Positions 9,159 to 17,442 of a stretch of 64,000 bases of DNA are shown in pieces. The position numbers were made by a program, and so were the translations under genes. Source of the stretch: Brucella rhizosphaerae (GTDB taxonomy: Bacteria; Pseudomonadota; Alphaproteobacteria; Rhizobiales; Rhizobiaceae); the NCBI RefSeq assembly GCF_002252475.1, contig NZ_NNRK01000023.1, positions 55,606-119,605 on the forward strand, written 5' to 3'. Below the pieces are notes generated by a model. That model saw only the letters and a program-made list of their open reading frames with translations. It was not told the origin of the DNA and ran no database searches. Numbering within the stretch: position 1 is the stretch's first letter; the number at the start of each line of letters is the position of its first letter.

Positions 9159-9346
9159 GCGGGTTTCTCCTCCTGGTGAATAATCGGCTCCTACCGATTT
9201 TATCTCGTATTTGGGTAGCATAATTACACAATATTTCCACGTCAACAAATTTGACGACATATTTGCAACGATTTTTATGTGATACTATCCACTTGATTGT
9301 CTTTTTATCATATTTTATGTAATTTCACTACGAAATGGAGGAATGA
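9159..9346. promoter_or_regulatory. Divergent promoter region of the two sugar operons with an inverted repeat
   Basis: This 188-bp AT-rich gap separates divergent operons starting at 9158 (minus) and 9347 (plus). It contains CGTCAA (9240-9245) facing TTGACG (9251-9256) across a 5-bp spacer, a candidate operator for the partial LacI or the RpiR regulator. I could not place -35/-10 elements securely. Confidence 0.45.
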
Positions 9347-9970
9347 ATGTTACGCGAACCTATAGCGAGTGTCGTTGACCCGAAAAATGGCGGTATGAGC
9401 GGTAATACTGGCCGCTATGAAAAACGCCTGAATGATCTCGTCGGGCTTTATGGCGATGAAAAGGCTTTTGAAGCCCTTCGCGCAACGTATGGGGAAACAG
9501 TCGTTTACGACGTTGAAGACTTCAAACCCGGCAACCAGAGCGGAGATCTGATTTACGGCATCACCCGCATGAATCCCGGCCGCGTTGGAAATGAATTCTT
9601 CCTCACGCGCGGTCATATCCATGCCAAGGCTGACCGCCCGGAGATTTACTACGGCCAAAGCGGCTCAGGCCTCATGCAGCTCGAATCGCCTGCCGGTGAA
9701 ACCCGCATTGTGGAAATTACCGCGCAGACCATCTGTTATGTGCCACCATTCTGGATCCACCGCTCCATCAATACAGGCGACACAGACCTCGTGATGGTCT
9801 TCGCTTATCCGTCCGACAGCGGACAGGACTATGGAATCATCGAGCAGTCGAACGGCATGCGCCATCGTGTGATTGCCAAAGCCGAAGGCGGCTGGAAGCT
9901 GATCGAAAACCCTAATTACAAGCCGCGCGACGCCGCGACCGTTGATGCACTCATGCGCGAATATGCCTGA
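9347..9970 (+). CDS. Cupin-type glucose-6-phosphate isomerase-like protein
   Basis: A 207-residue cupin of the cPGI family, known mainly from archaea as metal-dependent phosphoglucose isomerase. The first cupin motif is 'FFLTRGHIHAKADRPEIYYG', with predicted metal ligands His90, His92 and Glu99. The second motif supplies His138 in 'YVPPFWIHRSIN'. The length fits the family. A perfect GGAGGA precedes the ATG. As the first gene of the plus-strand operon it would interconvert an aldose phosphate and a ketose phosphate. With the aldolase and dehydrogenases downstream, glucose-6-phosphate need not be the substrate. Function beyond an isomerase fold is inference. Confidence 0.85.
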   Translation: MLREPIASVVDPKNGGMSGNTGRYEKRLNDLVGLYGDEKAFEALRATYGETVVYDVEDFKPGNQSGDLIYGITRMNPGRVGNEFFLTRGHIHAKADRPEIYYGQSGSGLMQLESPAGETRIVEITAQTICYVPPFWIHRSINTGDTDLVMVFAYPSDSGQDYGIIEQSNGMRHRVIAKAEGGWKLIENPNYKPRDAATVDALMREYA

Positions 9971-10017
9971 GCACACGAGAACCAATCGCCTGACAATTCA
10001 AACTGAAGGATATTGCC

Positions 10018-10671
10018 ATGAGCAATCCTATTGACCTTATCGCCAGCCTTGGTGTTGTCCCTGTTATCGCTATCGAGCGCGTCGAAGATGCCGTACCTCT
10101 CGCGGACGCACTTCTCGAAGGCGGATTGCCGGTTGCTGAAATCACATTTCGCACCGAAGCTGCTGCCGATGTTCTCGCAGCAATCCGCGATGCACGCCCG
10201 GAACTGTGCATCGGCGCTGGAACAATCCTCGACACTGCCAATCTTGATAAAGCCATTCAAAGTGGTGCCCGTTTTGGACTGGCACCCGGCTATGATCCGC
10301 GTATCGTGGACGCTGCATCCAAAGCCAAACTGCCTTTCTGCCCCGGCATCATGACTCCGACCGACCTGACACTTGCCACCGCTCAGGGTGTGCGACTGGC
10401 TAAATTTTTCCCGGCAGGGATTGCCGGTGGCCCGAAGGCCTTGTCCGGAATCGCCGCACCCTTTGCCCATCTCGGCGTTCGTTTCATTCCGACAGGTGGC
10501 GTCACCGAAGGTACAATCGGCGACTGGCTTGCAATCAAACAGGTCGTGGCGGTTGGCGGCACATGGATCGCCAAGACGGAAGACATTCGTGAAGGTCGTT
10601 TTGACGACATAAGGAAAAATGCCGCCAGCGCCGTGAAACTGGCCCGAGAAGCCCTGGAGAAGCGCGCATGA
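10018..10671 (+). CDS. eda: KDPG/KHG-type 2-keto-3-deoxy aldolase
   Basis: This 217-residue class I aldolase has the expected (beta/alpha)8 motifs: the general-base Glu in 'VAEITFRTEAA' near residue 41, 'IGAGTILD' near residue 65, the carboxylate-binding 'GLAPGYDP', the Schiff-base Lys in 'RLAKFFPAG', and 'FIPTGGV' for phosphate or carboxylate binding. The family cleaves 2-keto-3-deoxy-6-phosphogluconate or 4-hydroxy-2-oxoglutarate to pyruvate plus an aldehyde. No sugar-acid dehydratase is encoded in the operon, so the substrate may be supplied by enzymes elsewhere or may not be KDPG. It overlaps the next gene by 4 bp (ATGA). Confidence 0.9.
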   Translation: MSNPIDLIASLGVVPVIAIERVEDAVPLADALLEGGLPVAEITFRTEAAADVLAAIRDARPELCIGAGTILDTANLDKAIQSGARFGLAPGYDPRIVDAASKAKLPFCPGIMTPTDLTLATAQGVRLAKFFPAGIAGGPKALSGIAAPFAHLGVRFIPTGGVTEGTIGDWLAIKQVVAVGGTWIAKTEDIREGRFDDIRKNAASAVKLAREALEKRA

Positions 10672-11621
10672 GCAAGTATCAGCCCGCAACCCAGCCGACA
10701 CTTTATTTTATCGGCGTGACCACCGGCAAGAGCTCGATCATGAAGGTTTTTCCGGCATGGGCAGAATATCTTGGCCTGAAGGACGCCGTCATCAAGGGCA
10801 TCGATTTCAAGCTGCATGATGAGCCGGAAGCCTATCGGGAAGCGGTTGAATTTATCCGCAACGATCCGCTCTCCATGGGTGCACTCGTCACCACGCACAA
10901 GATCGACCTCTTTCACGCCTGCCGTGATATGTTCGACGTGATCGATCCGCATGCGCTGCTTATGGATGAAACAAGCTGCATCTCCAAAAAAGACGGCAAA
11001 CTCATCTGTCATGCGAAAGACCCCATTTCATCGGGGCTCGCGATTGATGGTTTCCTTGGTGCCGATTATTTCGAACGCACCGGCGCCGATCTTTTCTCGA
11101 TGGGTGCAGGCGGCTCGACTATCGCCATAACATGGCATTTGATGCGCCAGTCGCGGGGCAAAAATGTTCCGGGCCGTATCATTGTTTCCAACCGCAGCCA
11201 GCATCGTCTTGATGAAATCAAGCGCATTCACGCGGAAGTCGCAAGCGATGTTCCTGTGGAATATATTCTGGCTCCCACAGCCAAAGACAATGACGCAGTC
11301 TTGAGCAACCTCAAGCCCGGCTCGTTCATCATCAACGCCACCGGACTTGGAAAGGATGCGCCCGGTTCGCCTTTGTCCAACGCAGCTATCTTCCCGGAAA
11401 AATCGGTCGTCTGGGATCTGAATTATCGTGGAAATCTGGTTTTCCTTGATCAGGCGCGCACGCAGGAACAGGAAAAATCGCTACAGGTTGTAGATGGCTG
11501 GACCTACTTCATTCACGGCTGGACGCAGGTTATCGCGGAAGTTTTCCATATCGATATTCCGACGAGCGGCCCCGCTTTTGACCGCATTTCCGAAATTGCT
11601 ATCGAGGCAGCGGGACGGTGA
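10668..11621 (+). CDS. Shikimate/quinate dehydrogenase-like oxidoreductase of unknown substrate
   Basis: The 317-residue protein has the two-domain shikimate dehydrogenase layout. The N-terminal substrate domain includes 'GALVTTHKIDLF', where the Lys matches the catalytic Lys, and 'CHAKDPISSG', where the Asp matches its partner. The NAD(P)-binding domain has 'SMGAGGSTIAIT', 'SNRSQ' and 'INATGLG'. The N-terminal segment that normally holds the Ser-x-Ser shikimate carboxylate clamp reads 'GVTTGKSSIMKVFP' and does not match. It is also about 40 residues longer than AroE. A role outside the aromatic pathway is likely, as the neighbours are sugar enzymes. It overlaps genes on both sides. Confidence 0.75.
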   Translation: MSKYQPATQPTLYFIGVTTGKSSIMKVFPAWAEYLGLKDAVIKGIDFKLHDEPEAYREAVEFIRNDPLSMGALVTTHKIDLFHACRDMFDVIDPHALLMDETSCISKKDGKLICHAKDPISSGLAIDGFLGADYFERTGADLFSMGAGGSTIAITWHLMRQSRGKNVPGRIIVSNRSQHRLDEIKRIHAEVASDVPVEYILAPTAKDNDAVLSNLKPGSFIINATGLGKDAPGSPLSNAAIFPEKSVVWDLNYRGNLVFLDQARTQEQEKSLQVVDGWTYFIHGWTQVIAEVFHIDIPTSGPAFDRISEIAIEAAGR

Positions 11622-12553
11622 TGATGGGACAGCGTATTCTGGTGACACCACGTTCGCTCACAGCCGAACCGCATCCGCATATTGAAAGCCTGCGCAATTC
11701 GGGCTTTGAAATTGTCTATTCCTCGCCGGGTAAAACACCCGACGAAGAAGAACTCGTACGCCTTATCGGAGATGTTTCGGGCTGGCTTGCCGGTGTCGAA
11801 CCGGTATCGCCTCGCGTCATTGAAGCTGCACGTTCATTGAAAGCCATCAGTCGCAATGGTGTCGGCACCGACAATCTGCCAGTGGAACTGCTCAATGAGC
11901 GCGGTATCAAGGTACTGATTGCGGAGGGTGCAAATTCGCTGGGCGTTGCAGAACTTGCTATCGGTCTGATCTTCAGTGCCCTGCGCTCGATCCCGCAAGC
12001 TGACACAGGCATCAAAGCCGGTGGCTGGCCGCGTCAGCGTGGCATCGAAATTCGGGATCGTACTGTGGGTGTCATTGGTTGCGGTGCCATTGGTCGCGAA
12101 GTTGCACGTATGCTGGTAGCCGTCGGCGCAAGGGTGCTTGGCTTTGACCCACTCAAGCCTGATCTCGGTCTGCCGGATGATAAGTTCAGCTTTGCAGAAG
12201 TAGACGATATCATCGCTCAGGCCGATATCCTGACGCTGCATTGTCCGGCCCCGCGCGATGGCTCGACATTGATCTCGCGAGAGCGACTGGCGGCAGCAAA
12301 ACCGGGACTTATTCTGGTTAATACGGCGCGTGCAAAGCTGGTTGATGACAAAGCCATTATTGAGGCACTGAACAGCGGTCAGTTGTCGAATTATGCAACA
12401 GACGTGTTCGAGCAGGAGCCCCCGCTTTCACTCGAACTCGCTGCGCACCCTGCCGTGATTGCGACCAGCCACATTGGTGGCTTCACTGCGGAAAGCGTGG
12501 ACAGAGCAACCAGAATCGCTGCGGATAATCTGATTGCTGCACTTAAAAACTAA
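11618..12553 (+). CDS. D-isomer-specific 2-hydroxyacid dehydrogenase (phosphoglycerate dehydrogenase-like)
   Basis: About 310 residues. The start may be GTG 11618 or ATG 11621/11624, overlapping the previous stop. The substrate domain brackets a Rossmann domain with 'GVIGCGAIGREVARML' near residue 150. The catalytic triad is recognisable as Arg in 'VNTARAKLVDD', Glu in 'FEQEPP' and His in 'ATSHIGGFTAE'. It lacks the long C-terminal ACT domain of E. coli SerA, so it is the short catabolic type. Likely reaction: NAD(P)-dependent oxidation of a D-2-hydroxyacid, or reduction of a 2-keto acid, within the unassigned pathway of this operon. Confidence 0.88.
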   Translation: MMMGQRILVTPRSLTAEPHPHIESLRNSGFEIVYSSPGKTPDEEELVRLIGDVSGWLAGVEPVSPRVIEAARSLKAISRNGVGTDNLPVELLNERGIKVLIAEGANSLGVAELAIGLIFSALRSIPQADTGIKAGGWPRQRGIEIRDRTVGVIGCGAIGREVARMLVAVGARVLGFDPLKPDLGLPDDKFSFAEVDDIIAQADILTLHCPAPRDGSTLISRERLAAAKPGLILVNTARAKLVDDKAIIEALNSGQLSNYATDVFEQEPPLSLELAAHPAVIATSHIGGFTAESVDRATRIAADNLIAALKN

Positions 12554-12563
12554 GGGCCATGAT

Positions 12564-13430
12564 ATGCCGGGATGTTTGCAGGAAAATGCCGTAACGCTTC
12601 CCTTGAAGGAATATCTGCGTGAACCGCCGCAACCCGGTATTCGTCTTTTCTGGTTGGGACAAGCAGGTTTCGTGCTCGAAGCAAGCGAGAAGAGGATCGT
12701 TATCGATCCCTATCTCTCCGACAGTCTGGCCGAAAAATATAAAGCTACCGCGCGTCCGCACACACGCATGATGCCGCCACCGGTTTCACCCGATGGTATT
12801 CTTTTCGTTGATCTGGTGGCGTGTACGCATGCGCATACCGATCACATGGACCCGGGCACTTTGCCTGCACTTCTCACGCAAAATCCAAACGCAATGCTGC
12901 TTGTGCCCCGTGCAATGAAAGAACAAGCCTTATTGCGTTCAGGGGTGAACGCGGAGCGCATCGCGCTTACCGAGGCCGGAGAAACTTATTCAATTGGTCC
13001 GATCACAATAGTTGCCACCCGCGCCGCCCATGAAACACTGGAACAGGACGCTGAGGGAAATCACAAATTCCTCGGCTACGTTTTCAATTGCGGTGCCTTG
13101 CGCATATGGCATTCAGGCGACTGTATTCCTTATGAAGGGCTGGAAGCAGAAGTTGCGGCCATCAAGCCCGATATCGCACTTTTACCCGTGAATGGCCGCC
13201 GTCCTGAACTTTCCGACAATGGTGTACCCGGAAACTTCACACTTGCAGAAGCAATTGCACTTACAAAGCATATAGGTGCCACCGATCTGGTCGCCCATCA
13301 TTATGGCCTGTTTGACTTCAACACCGAAGCACCGGAAACCATCGATGCCGCAGCGCAATCAACCGTCGACCTTTGCATTCACCGGGCACGTCGCGAAATT
13401 GCTTTGGTGAGCCGCGCGCTAACCTATTGA
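12564..13430 (+). CDS. UlaG-like metallo-beta-lactamase-fold hydrolase
   Basis: With the ATG at 12564, 10 bp after the previous stop, the product has 288 residues. The metal-binding signature 'CTHAHTDHMD' is near residue 90; further ligands include the His in 'ATRAAHETLE', the Asp in 'WHSGDCIPY' and the His pair in 'VAHHYGLFDFN'. The N-terminus 'FWLGQAGFVLEA' is typical of the L-ascorbate-6-phosphate lactonase (UlaG) branch. A lactonase acting on a sugar-acid lactone or lactone phosphate is plausible in this operon. Substrate unproven. Confidence 0.82.
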   Translation: MPGCLQENAVTLPLKEYLREPPQPGIRLFWLGQAGFVLEASEKRIVIDPYLSDSLAEKYKATARPHTRMMPPPVSPDGILFVDLVACTHAHTDHMDPGTLPALLTQNPNAMLLVPRAMKEQALLRSGVNAERIALTEAGETYSIGPITIVATRAAHETLEQDAEGNHKFLGYVFNCGALRIWHSGDCIPYEGLEAEVAAIKPDIALLPVNGRRPELSDNGVPGNFTLAEAIALTKHIGATDLVAHHYGLFDFNTEAPETIDAAAQSTVDLCIHRARREIALVSRALTY

Positions 13431-13534
13431 ATTTACGCATTGTGTTTGCCAAAAATCGATTCCGGTTTTGAGATCGATGCTATAACATACTGAAAATGCG
13501 ACCCGGACCACGAGCCGCGAGAAGGATTGCTTGA

Positions 13535-14425
13535 ATGGATACTGATGGGCGCGTTGAGACGCGTGGCCTGAATGGTCGCAATATTATTGAAGTCATCCGC
13601 AATATGCGGTCCGAGCTACGCAAGTCAGATCGCAAAGTAGCCGACGTCGTACTTGACGATCCCCATCGCATCATGAACGCAACCGTGAGCGAAACCGCAA
13701 CGCTTGCAGAGGTCAGCCAGCCAACTGTTTTACGTTTTGCGACGGCCATCGGCTGTTCGGGCTTTCAGGACCTGAAAATCAGACTCGCTCAAAGTCTTGC
13801 GCTTGGCACGCCTGCAACACACTCTGTTCTGGTTGAAACCGACGAACCTGAAGTGGTTGCAGAGAAGATTTTCGACTATACGATGACAAGCCTCGACTGG
13901 GCGCGCTCGCGTCTGGATAAAGACGCTCTTCACAAGGCGATCGATATCCTGACACAATGCAATTCAATCGTGTTTTTCGGTTTCGGCGCATCCGGAATTG
14001 TCGCTCGTGATGCACAGCAGAAATTCCCGCTGTTCGGCGTACCTTGTGGCGCAGAACTGGACTCGCACCAGCAACTCATGGTCGCTTCCATGATGAAACC
14101 TGGTGCAGTGGCTTTCGTCATTTCCAATACCGGCACAACGCGGTCCATTATCGAAATCGCCCGCATTGCCCGCGAAAACGGCGCATCCGTTATTGGAATG
14201 ACCGGCTCGGATTCGCCACTCACCAACTATTGCGATGTTTCGCTTATCGTCGAAACGCTTGAGAATACCAATATGTACACGCCGACCATTTCACGCATCG
14301 CCGCATTGGTCGTCATCGACATTCTCTCCACCAGCGTTGCAATGCGTCGGCCGACAGATCAACATGATCGCATTCATCGCATGAAACGCCTTTTGAGCGA
14401 CATGCGAAAAATGCAACCTATCTGA
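13535..14425 (+). CDS. RpiR/HexR-family transcriptional regulator (HTH + SIS)
   Basis: The 296-residue protein has an N-terminal RpiR helix-turn-helix ('TLAEVSQPTVLRFATAIG', roughly residues 54-71) and a C-terminal SIS sugar-phosphate-binding domain: 'IVFFGFGASGIVARD', 'FVISNTGTTRSIIEIA', 'VIGMTGS'. HexR members sense KDPG and related sugar phosphates, which suits co-location with a KDPG-type aldolase. It follows the UlaG-like gene by 104 bp on the same strand, so it may have its own promoter. It most likely controls the 9347 operon. Confidence 0.92.
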   Translation: MDTDGRVETRGLNGRNIIEVIRNMRSELRKSDRKVADVVLDDPHRIMNATVSETATLAEVSQPTVLRFATAIGCSGFQDLKIRLAQSLALGTPATHSVLVETDEPEVVAEKIFDYTMTSLDWARSRLDKDALHKAIDILTQCNSIVFFGFGASGIVARDAQQKFPLFGVPCGAELDSHQQLMVASMMKPGAVAFVISNTGTTRSIIEIARIARENGASVIGMTGSDSPLTNYCDVSLIVETLENTNMYTPTISRIAALVVIDILSTSVAMRRPTDQHDRIHRMKRLLSDMRKMQPI

Positions 14426-14433
14426 TAAAAAAT

Positions 14434-14459
14434 GCCGGAATTGTAGGAGCAATTCCGGC
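14434..14459. terminator. Bidirectional terminator between rpiR and the second sugar operon
   Basis: A perfect 10-bp stem, GCCGGAATTG (14434-14443) and CAATTCCGGC (14450-14459), with a 6-nt loop. On the minus strand it is followed by a run of six T, so it should end the second sugar operon efficiently. On the plus strand the T content is weaker. Confidence 0.85.
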
Positions 14460-14484
14460 GAGTTGTTCTCCAGGCAGAGAATCC

Positions 14485-15612
14485 TTAGTTCAAGCTGGAC
14501 GTGAATGCATCGAGCGCCAAAATCGCATCCCGCACGATCTCGACCGTTACAGGCACAGCCACGCGATAGGTGACGGAGCCGGGCTTCAATGCCGCTTCAG
14601 CAACCCGCGCAATGTCTTCTTTCGTAGCGTCTGCGAGATTTAAATCCGCAAGGCGGGTTGGAAGCCCGACAGAGCGACAGAAGCGTGCGATTGTCTCAAT
14701 CTCAGCCAAGGGTCGACCTTCAAGCATGAGCAGGCAAAGCACGCCAAAGGCGACTTTCTCGCCATGGTAAAAGCCATGCACGTTATCCAGAACCGTCAGA
14801 CCATCGTGAATGCCATGAGCTGCTGAAACTGCGCAGTTTTCAAAACCCAGACCACTCAATAGCGTATTGGCTTCAATGATATTCTCGACGGCTTGTGTCA
14901 GTGCACCACGCTCCGCTGCCAGCTTTGCAGCCAGACCATCACGCATGAGAACTTCATGACATGCCTTGGCAATCGCAATACCGGCCAGCGGGGCAGGAAG
15001 CTCGGGGCGCACAAAATTACTGCTTCGGGAATCGAGATTTGACCGGGCTTCAAACCAGGTTGAAAGCGCGTCCCCCATGCCCGCCACCAGAAAGCGCGCC
15101 GGTGCCGCAACAACCACCGCACTATCAACAATCACGAGATCAGGATTACGCGGCAAATGGTGTGATTCCTGATAGACGCCATGCTCGTTATACCGAACGG
15201 CGATTGCGCTGCATGGCGCATCTGTTGATGCGATAGTCGGCACCACAACGATACGGGCATTGTTCGCAATTGCCGCAAGCTTGGCAGTGTCGATAGTTTT
15301 ACCACCACCGACAGCGACCACAACATCGGCACCGGCTGCGCGCGCCAGTTCAGTAACCCGGTCAATTTCCGCCGTACAGCATTCGCCACCGAACTTTTCA
15401 GTCCGACCTGCAATGCCGCCAGCCGTCACAGATTTCAAAACACGGTCACTGAAACTATCGAAAAGGAAGCCGTCGATCAGAATGAATGCATTGCTACCAA
15501 TACCCTGCATCTGCTCGTGCAAGCGATCAATCTCGCCTGCACGCTGAACATAACGTCCCGGCCCGCCATAGGAGCGACCGACAGCACCGCTAAAGCCCTG
15601 ATGATCAGTCAT
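14485..15612 (-). CDS. Glycerol dehydrogenase-like alcohol dehydrogenase (second copy)
   Basis: This 375-residue GldA-type enzyme is paralogous to the one at 1411-2496. It shares 'GGRYVQRAG/GRYIQGAG'-type N-termini, the NAD motif 'AVGGGKTIDTAKLA', and the 'TIASTDAPCSAIAV' block. Metal ligands are likely Asp in 'GMGDALSTWFEA', His in 'SAAHGIHDG' and His in 'GFYHGEK'. A clear AGGAGG precedes the ATG. It is the last gene of the second sugar operon, ending 26 bp from a strong terminator. The two copies suggest chemically related substrates for the two operons. Confidence 0.87.
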   Translation of the reverse strand: MTDHQGFSGAVGRSYGGPGRYVQRAGEIDRLHEQMQGIGSNAFILIDGFLFDSFSDRVLKSVTAGGIAGRTEKFGGECCTAEIDRVTELARAAGADVVVAVGGGKTIDTAKLAAIANNARIVVVPTIASTDAPCSAIAVRYNEHGVYQESHHLPRNPDLVIVDSAVVVAAPARFLVAGMGDALSTWFEARSNLDSRSSNFVRPELPAPLAGIAIAKACHEVLMRDGLAAKLAAERGALTQAVENIIEANTLLSGLGFENCAVSAAHGIHDGLTVLDNVHGFYHGEKVAFGVLCLLMLEGRPLAEIETIARFCRSVGLPTRLADLNLADATKEDIARVAEAALKPGSVTYRVAVPVTVEIVRDAILALDAFTSSLN

Positions 15613-15633
15613 GATTAATTCCTCCTAAAACCG

Positions 15634-16422
15634 TCACAGGGACTTCAGCATTCCGCCGTCAACAAAATAGGTCGAACCAACGCTGTAGCTTGCACGAGAC
15701 GAGCACAGGAACACAAAGAAATGTGCCAGTTCTTCCGGTGTGCCGAAACGTTTGGCAGCGGCATGTTCGTTCGCCACATCCTGAAGATAGGCTTCCCAGT
15801 TTCCGCCCTTGTCGGCAGTAAGCTGCTTGGCTGTTTTCACCCAGTCAGGCGTCAGGATAAGACCGGGATTAACGCAATTGACACGGATATTATCGCCAAT
15901 AACTTCAGTCGACAGCGTCTTGGAGAACATCATCAAGGCCGACTTGGTGACATTGTAGATCGGCTCATACCAGAGTGGTTGGACTGAACAGATTGAAGCA
16001 TTGTGCAGCACAACGCCACCACCCTTGGCTTTCATCTGTGGAACCAGACCGCGCGCAAGCCGCACGGCGGCCATGACATGGAGATCCCAATAAAACTGCC
16101 ATTTTTCATCCGGCGCATCCATGATGGTTTCATTCGAACCGGTGCCAGCATTATTGATGAGAATATCGGCACCACCAGCCTTAGCCGCGGCAGAAACTAT
16201 GGCATCTGTACCTTCCACGGTCGCCACATCGGCTGCAACGCCCACAGCATTGACGCCATACTTTTCGGCAATGCGCAGTGCTTCTGCTTCCACACGTTCC
16301 TTGCCGCGAGCAACCAGCACAAGGTTCGCGCCTTCTGCAGCCAATCCCTCAGCAATAGCCAAACCAATCCCGACCGACGCACCGGTGATGACGGCCGTCT
16401 TTCCCTTCAGTTCCAGATCCAT
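15634..16422 (-). CDS. SDR-family oxidoreductase
   Basis: The ATG at 16422 has an AGGAG ribosome site and gives 262 residues; a longer in-frame extension is only the shadow of the permease tail. Motifs are 'GASVGIG' near residue 13, NNAG near residue 90, a catalytic Ser in 'HNASICSVQP', 'YNVTK', and a 'GSTYFVDGG' C-terminus. Several residues around the active site ('SVQPLWYEPIY') are bulky, hinting at a substrate different from that of the SDRs in the first operon. Probably an NAD(P)-dependent sugar or polyol dehydrogenase working with the GldA-like enzyme 21 bp downstream. Confidence 0.87.
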   Translation of the reverse strand: MDLELKGKTAVITGASVGIGLAIAEGLAAEGANLVLVARGKERVEAEALRIAEKYGVNAVGVAADVATVEGTDAIVSAAAKAGGADILINNAGTGSNETIMDAPDEKWQFYWDLHVMAAVRLARGLVPQMKAKGGGVVLHNASICSVQPLWYEPIYNVTKSALMMFSKTLSTEVIGDNIRVNCVNPGLILTPDWVKTAKQLTADKGGNWEAYLQDVANEHAAAKRFGTPEELAHFFVFLCSSRASYSVGSTYFVDGGMLKSL

Positions 16423-16453
16423 AAAAACTCCTGCGATACAGCCGCAAGGCTGC

Positions 16454-17440
16454 CTATTTTGCGATGAGGATATTGTCGCGATCCATGGTGACGGCGACGG
16501 TGAGAATGAGAACAGCACCAAAGACGATCTGTTGAGCGAAGATGTCGATGCCAACAAATGTCATGCCAATGCGCACGACAGAGACGATAAGTGCCCCAAC
16601 CAGCGTGCGCCCAACTCCACCAAGCCCGCCAGTGATTGGTGTCCCGCCCACAAGAACGGCTGCAATGGCTGGTAGCAGCAACTGGCTGGCACCTGTTGGT
16701 GAGCCACTTGTCATGCGGGCAGCCAGCATAATGCCTGCAACAGCCGCAAAGAGTGCCGACAAGGCGAAGGCTAAAACTTTCTGGCGATCAACATGGATGC
16801 CGGCGGCGATTGCAGCGGGTTCGCCTGCACCGATGGCATAGCAATAGCGACCAAACCGGGTATAGCGCTGGATATATATGCCAATGAGGCACATCAGCAG
16901 TCCAACCAGAATGATGTTTGGAACACCAAATGTTGCGCCAGCGATCCAGTTAAGCATCGGGCGATCATCCGCGCTGATACTAATGCTACGTGCCCTGGAA
17001 ATATAAAGCGCTATGCCTGAGACCACGCCGCCGGTTGCAAGTGTTGCAATGAAGGACGGGATTTTCAGGCGCACATGAACTAGGCCACTGAAAAGACCAG
17101 CAGCAACACCGCACAGAAGCGCCAGCGGAAAGGCCAGCAGTCCAACTTCGGGCAAAAGCAGCGCCGTCACCACACTTGCCAGCGAGGCCACGGCAGGCAG
17201 GCTCAGATCAATACCACCAATAACGATGACAAAAGACAAACCAGCAGCAAGCGTGAACAACGCCATTGTGTCAGCAAGCAGGATCAGCCCGGTATTAACG
17301 CTGGCGAAGCCAGGTGAATAAGCTGAGATAAGCACGACCATGACAAGGAGAAAGGCGAGCGGCGCATATTGGCGCAAGCGTGCGGCCGATAGGGCCGTCG
17401 ATGCGCTGGAAACGTGGGGGAGAGTGGGTTTCTCGTTCAT
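16454..17440 (-). CDS. CUT2 sugar ABC transporter permease (second permease of the system)
   Basis: A 328-residue polytopic membrane protein with the family motif 'VIGGIDLSLPAVASLASV' near residue 75 and 'GGTPITGGLGGVGRTLVGA' near the C-terminus. It follows the ATPase gene by 2 bp. Together with the permease at 18949 it probably forms a heterodimeric channel, unlike the single-permease system at 5483. Confidence 0.92.
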   Translation of the reverse strand: MNEKPTLPHVSSASTALSAARLRQYAPLAFLLVMVVLISAYSPGFASVNTGLILLADTMALFTLAAGLSFVIVIGGIDLSLPAVASLASVVTALLLPEVGLLAFPLALLCGVAAGLFSGLVHVRLKIPSFIATLATGGVVSGIALYISRARSISISADDRPMLNWIAGATFGVPNIILVGLLMCLIGIYIQRYTRFGRYCYAIGAGEPAAIAAGIHVDRQKVLAFALSALFAAVAGIMLAARMTSGSPTGASQLLLPAIAAVLVGGTPITGGLGGVGRTLVGALIVSVVRIGMTFVGIDIFAQQIVFGAVLILTVAVTMDRDNILIAK

Positions 17441-17442
17441 GA

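Noticed and set aside
9318..9332. HexR-like box TGTAATTTCACTACG
   Set aside because: The symmetry is too imperfect compared with the usual TGTA-N7-TACA pattern to call.
9916..11012. Long minus-strand open frames opposite eda and the AroE-like gene
   Set aside because: They mirror high-GC coding regions, have no domain pattern and no ribosome site.
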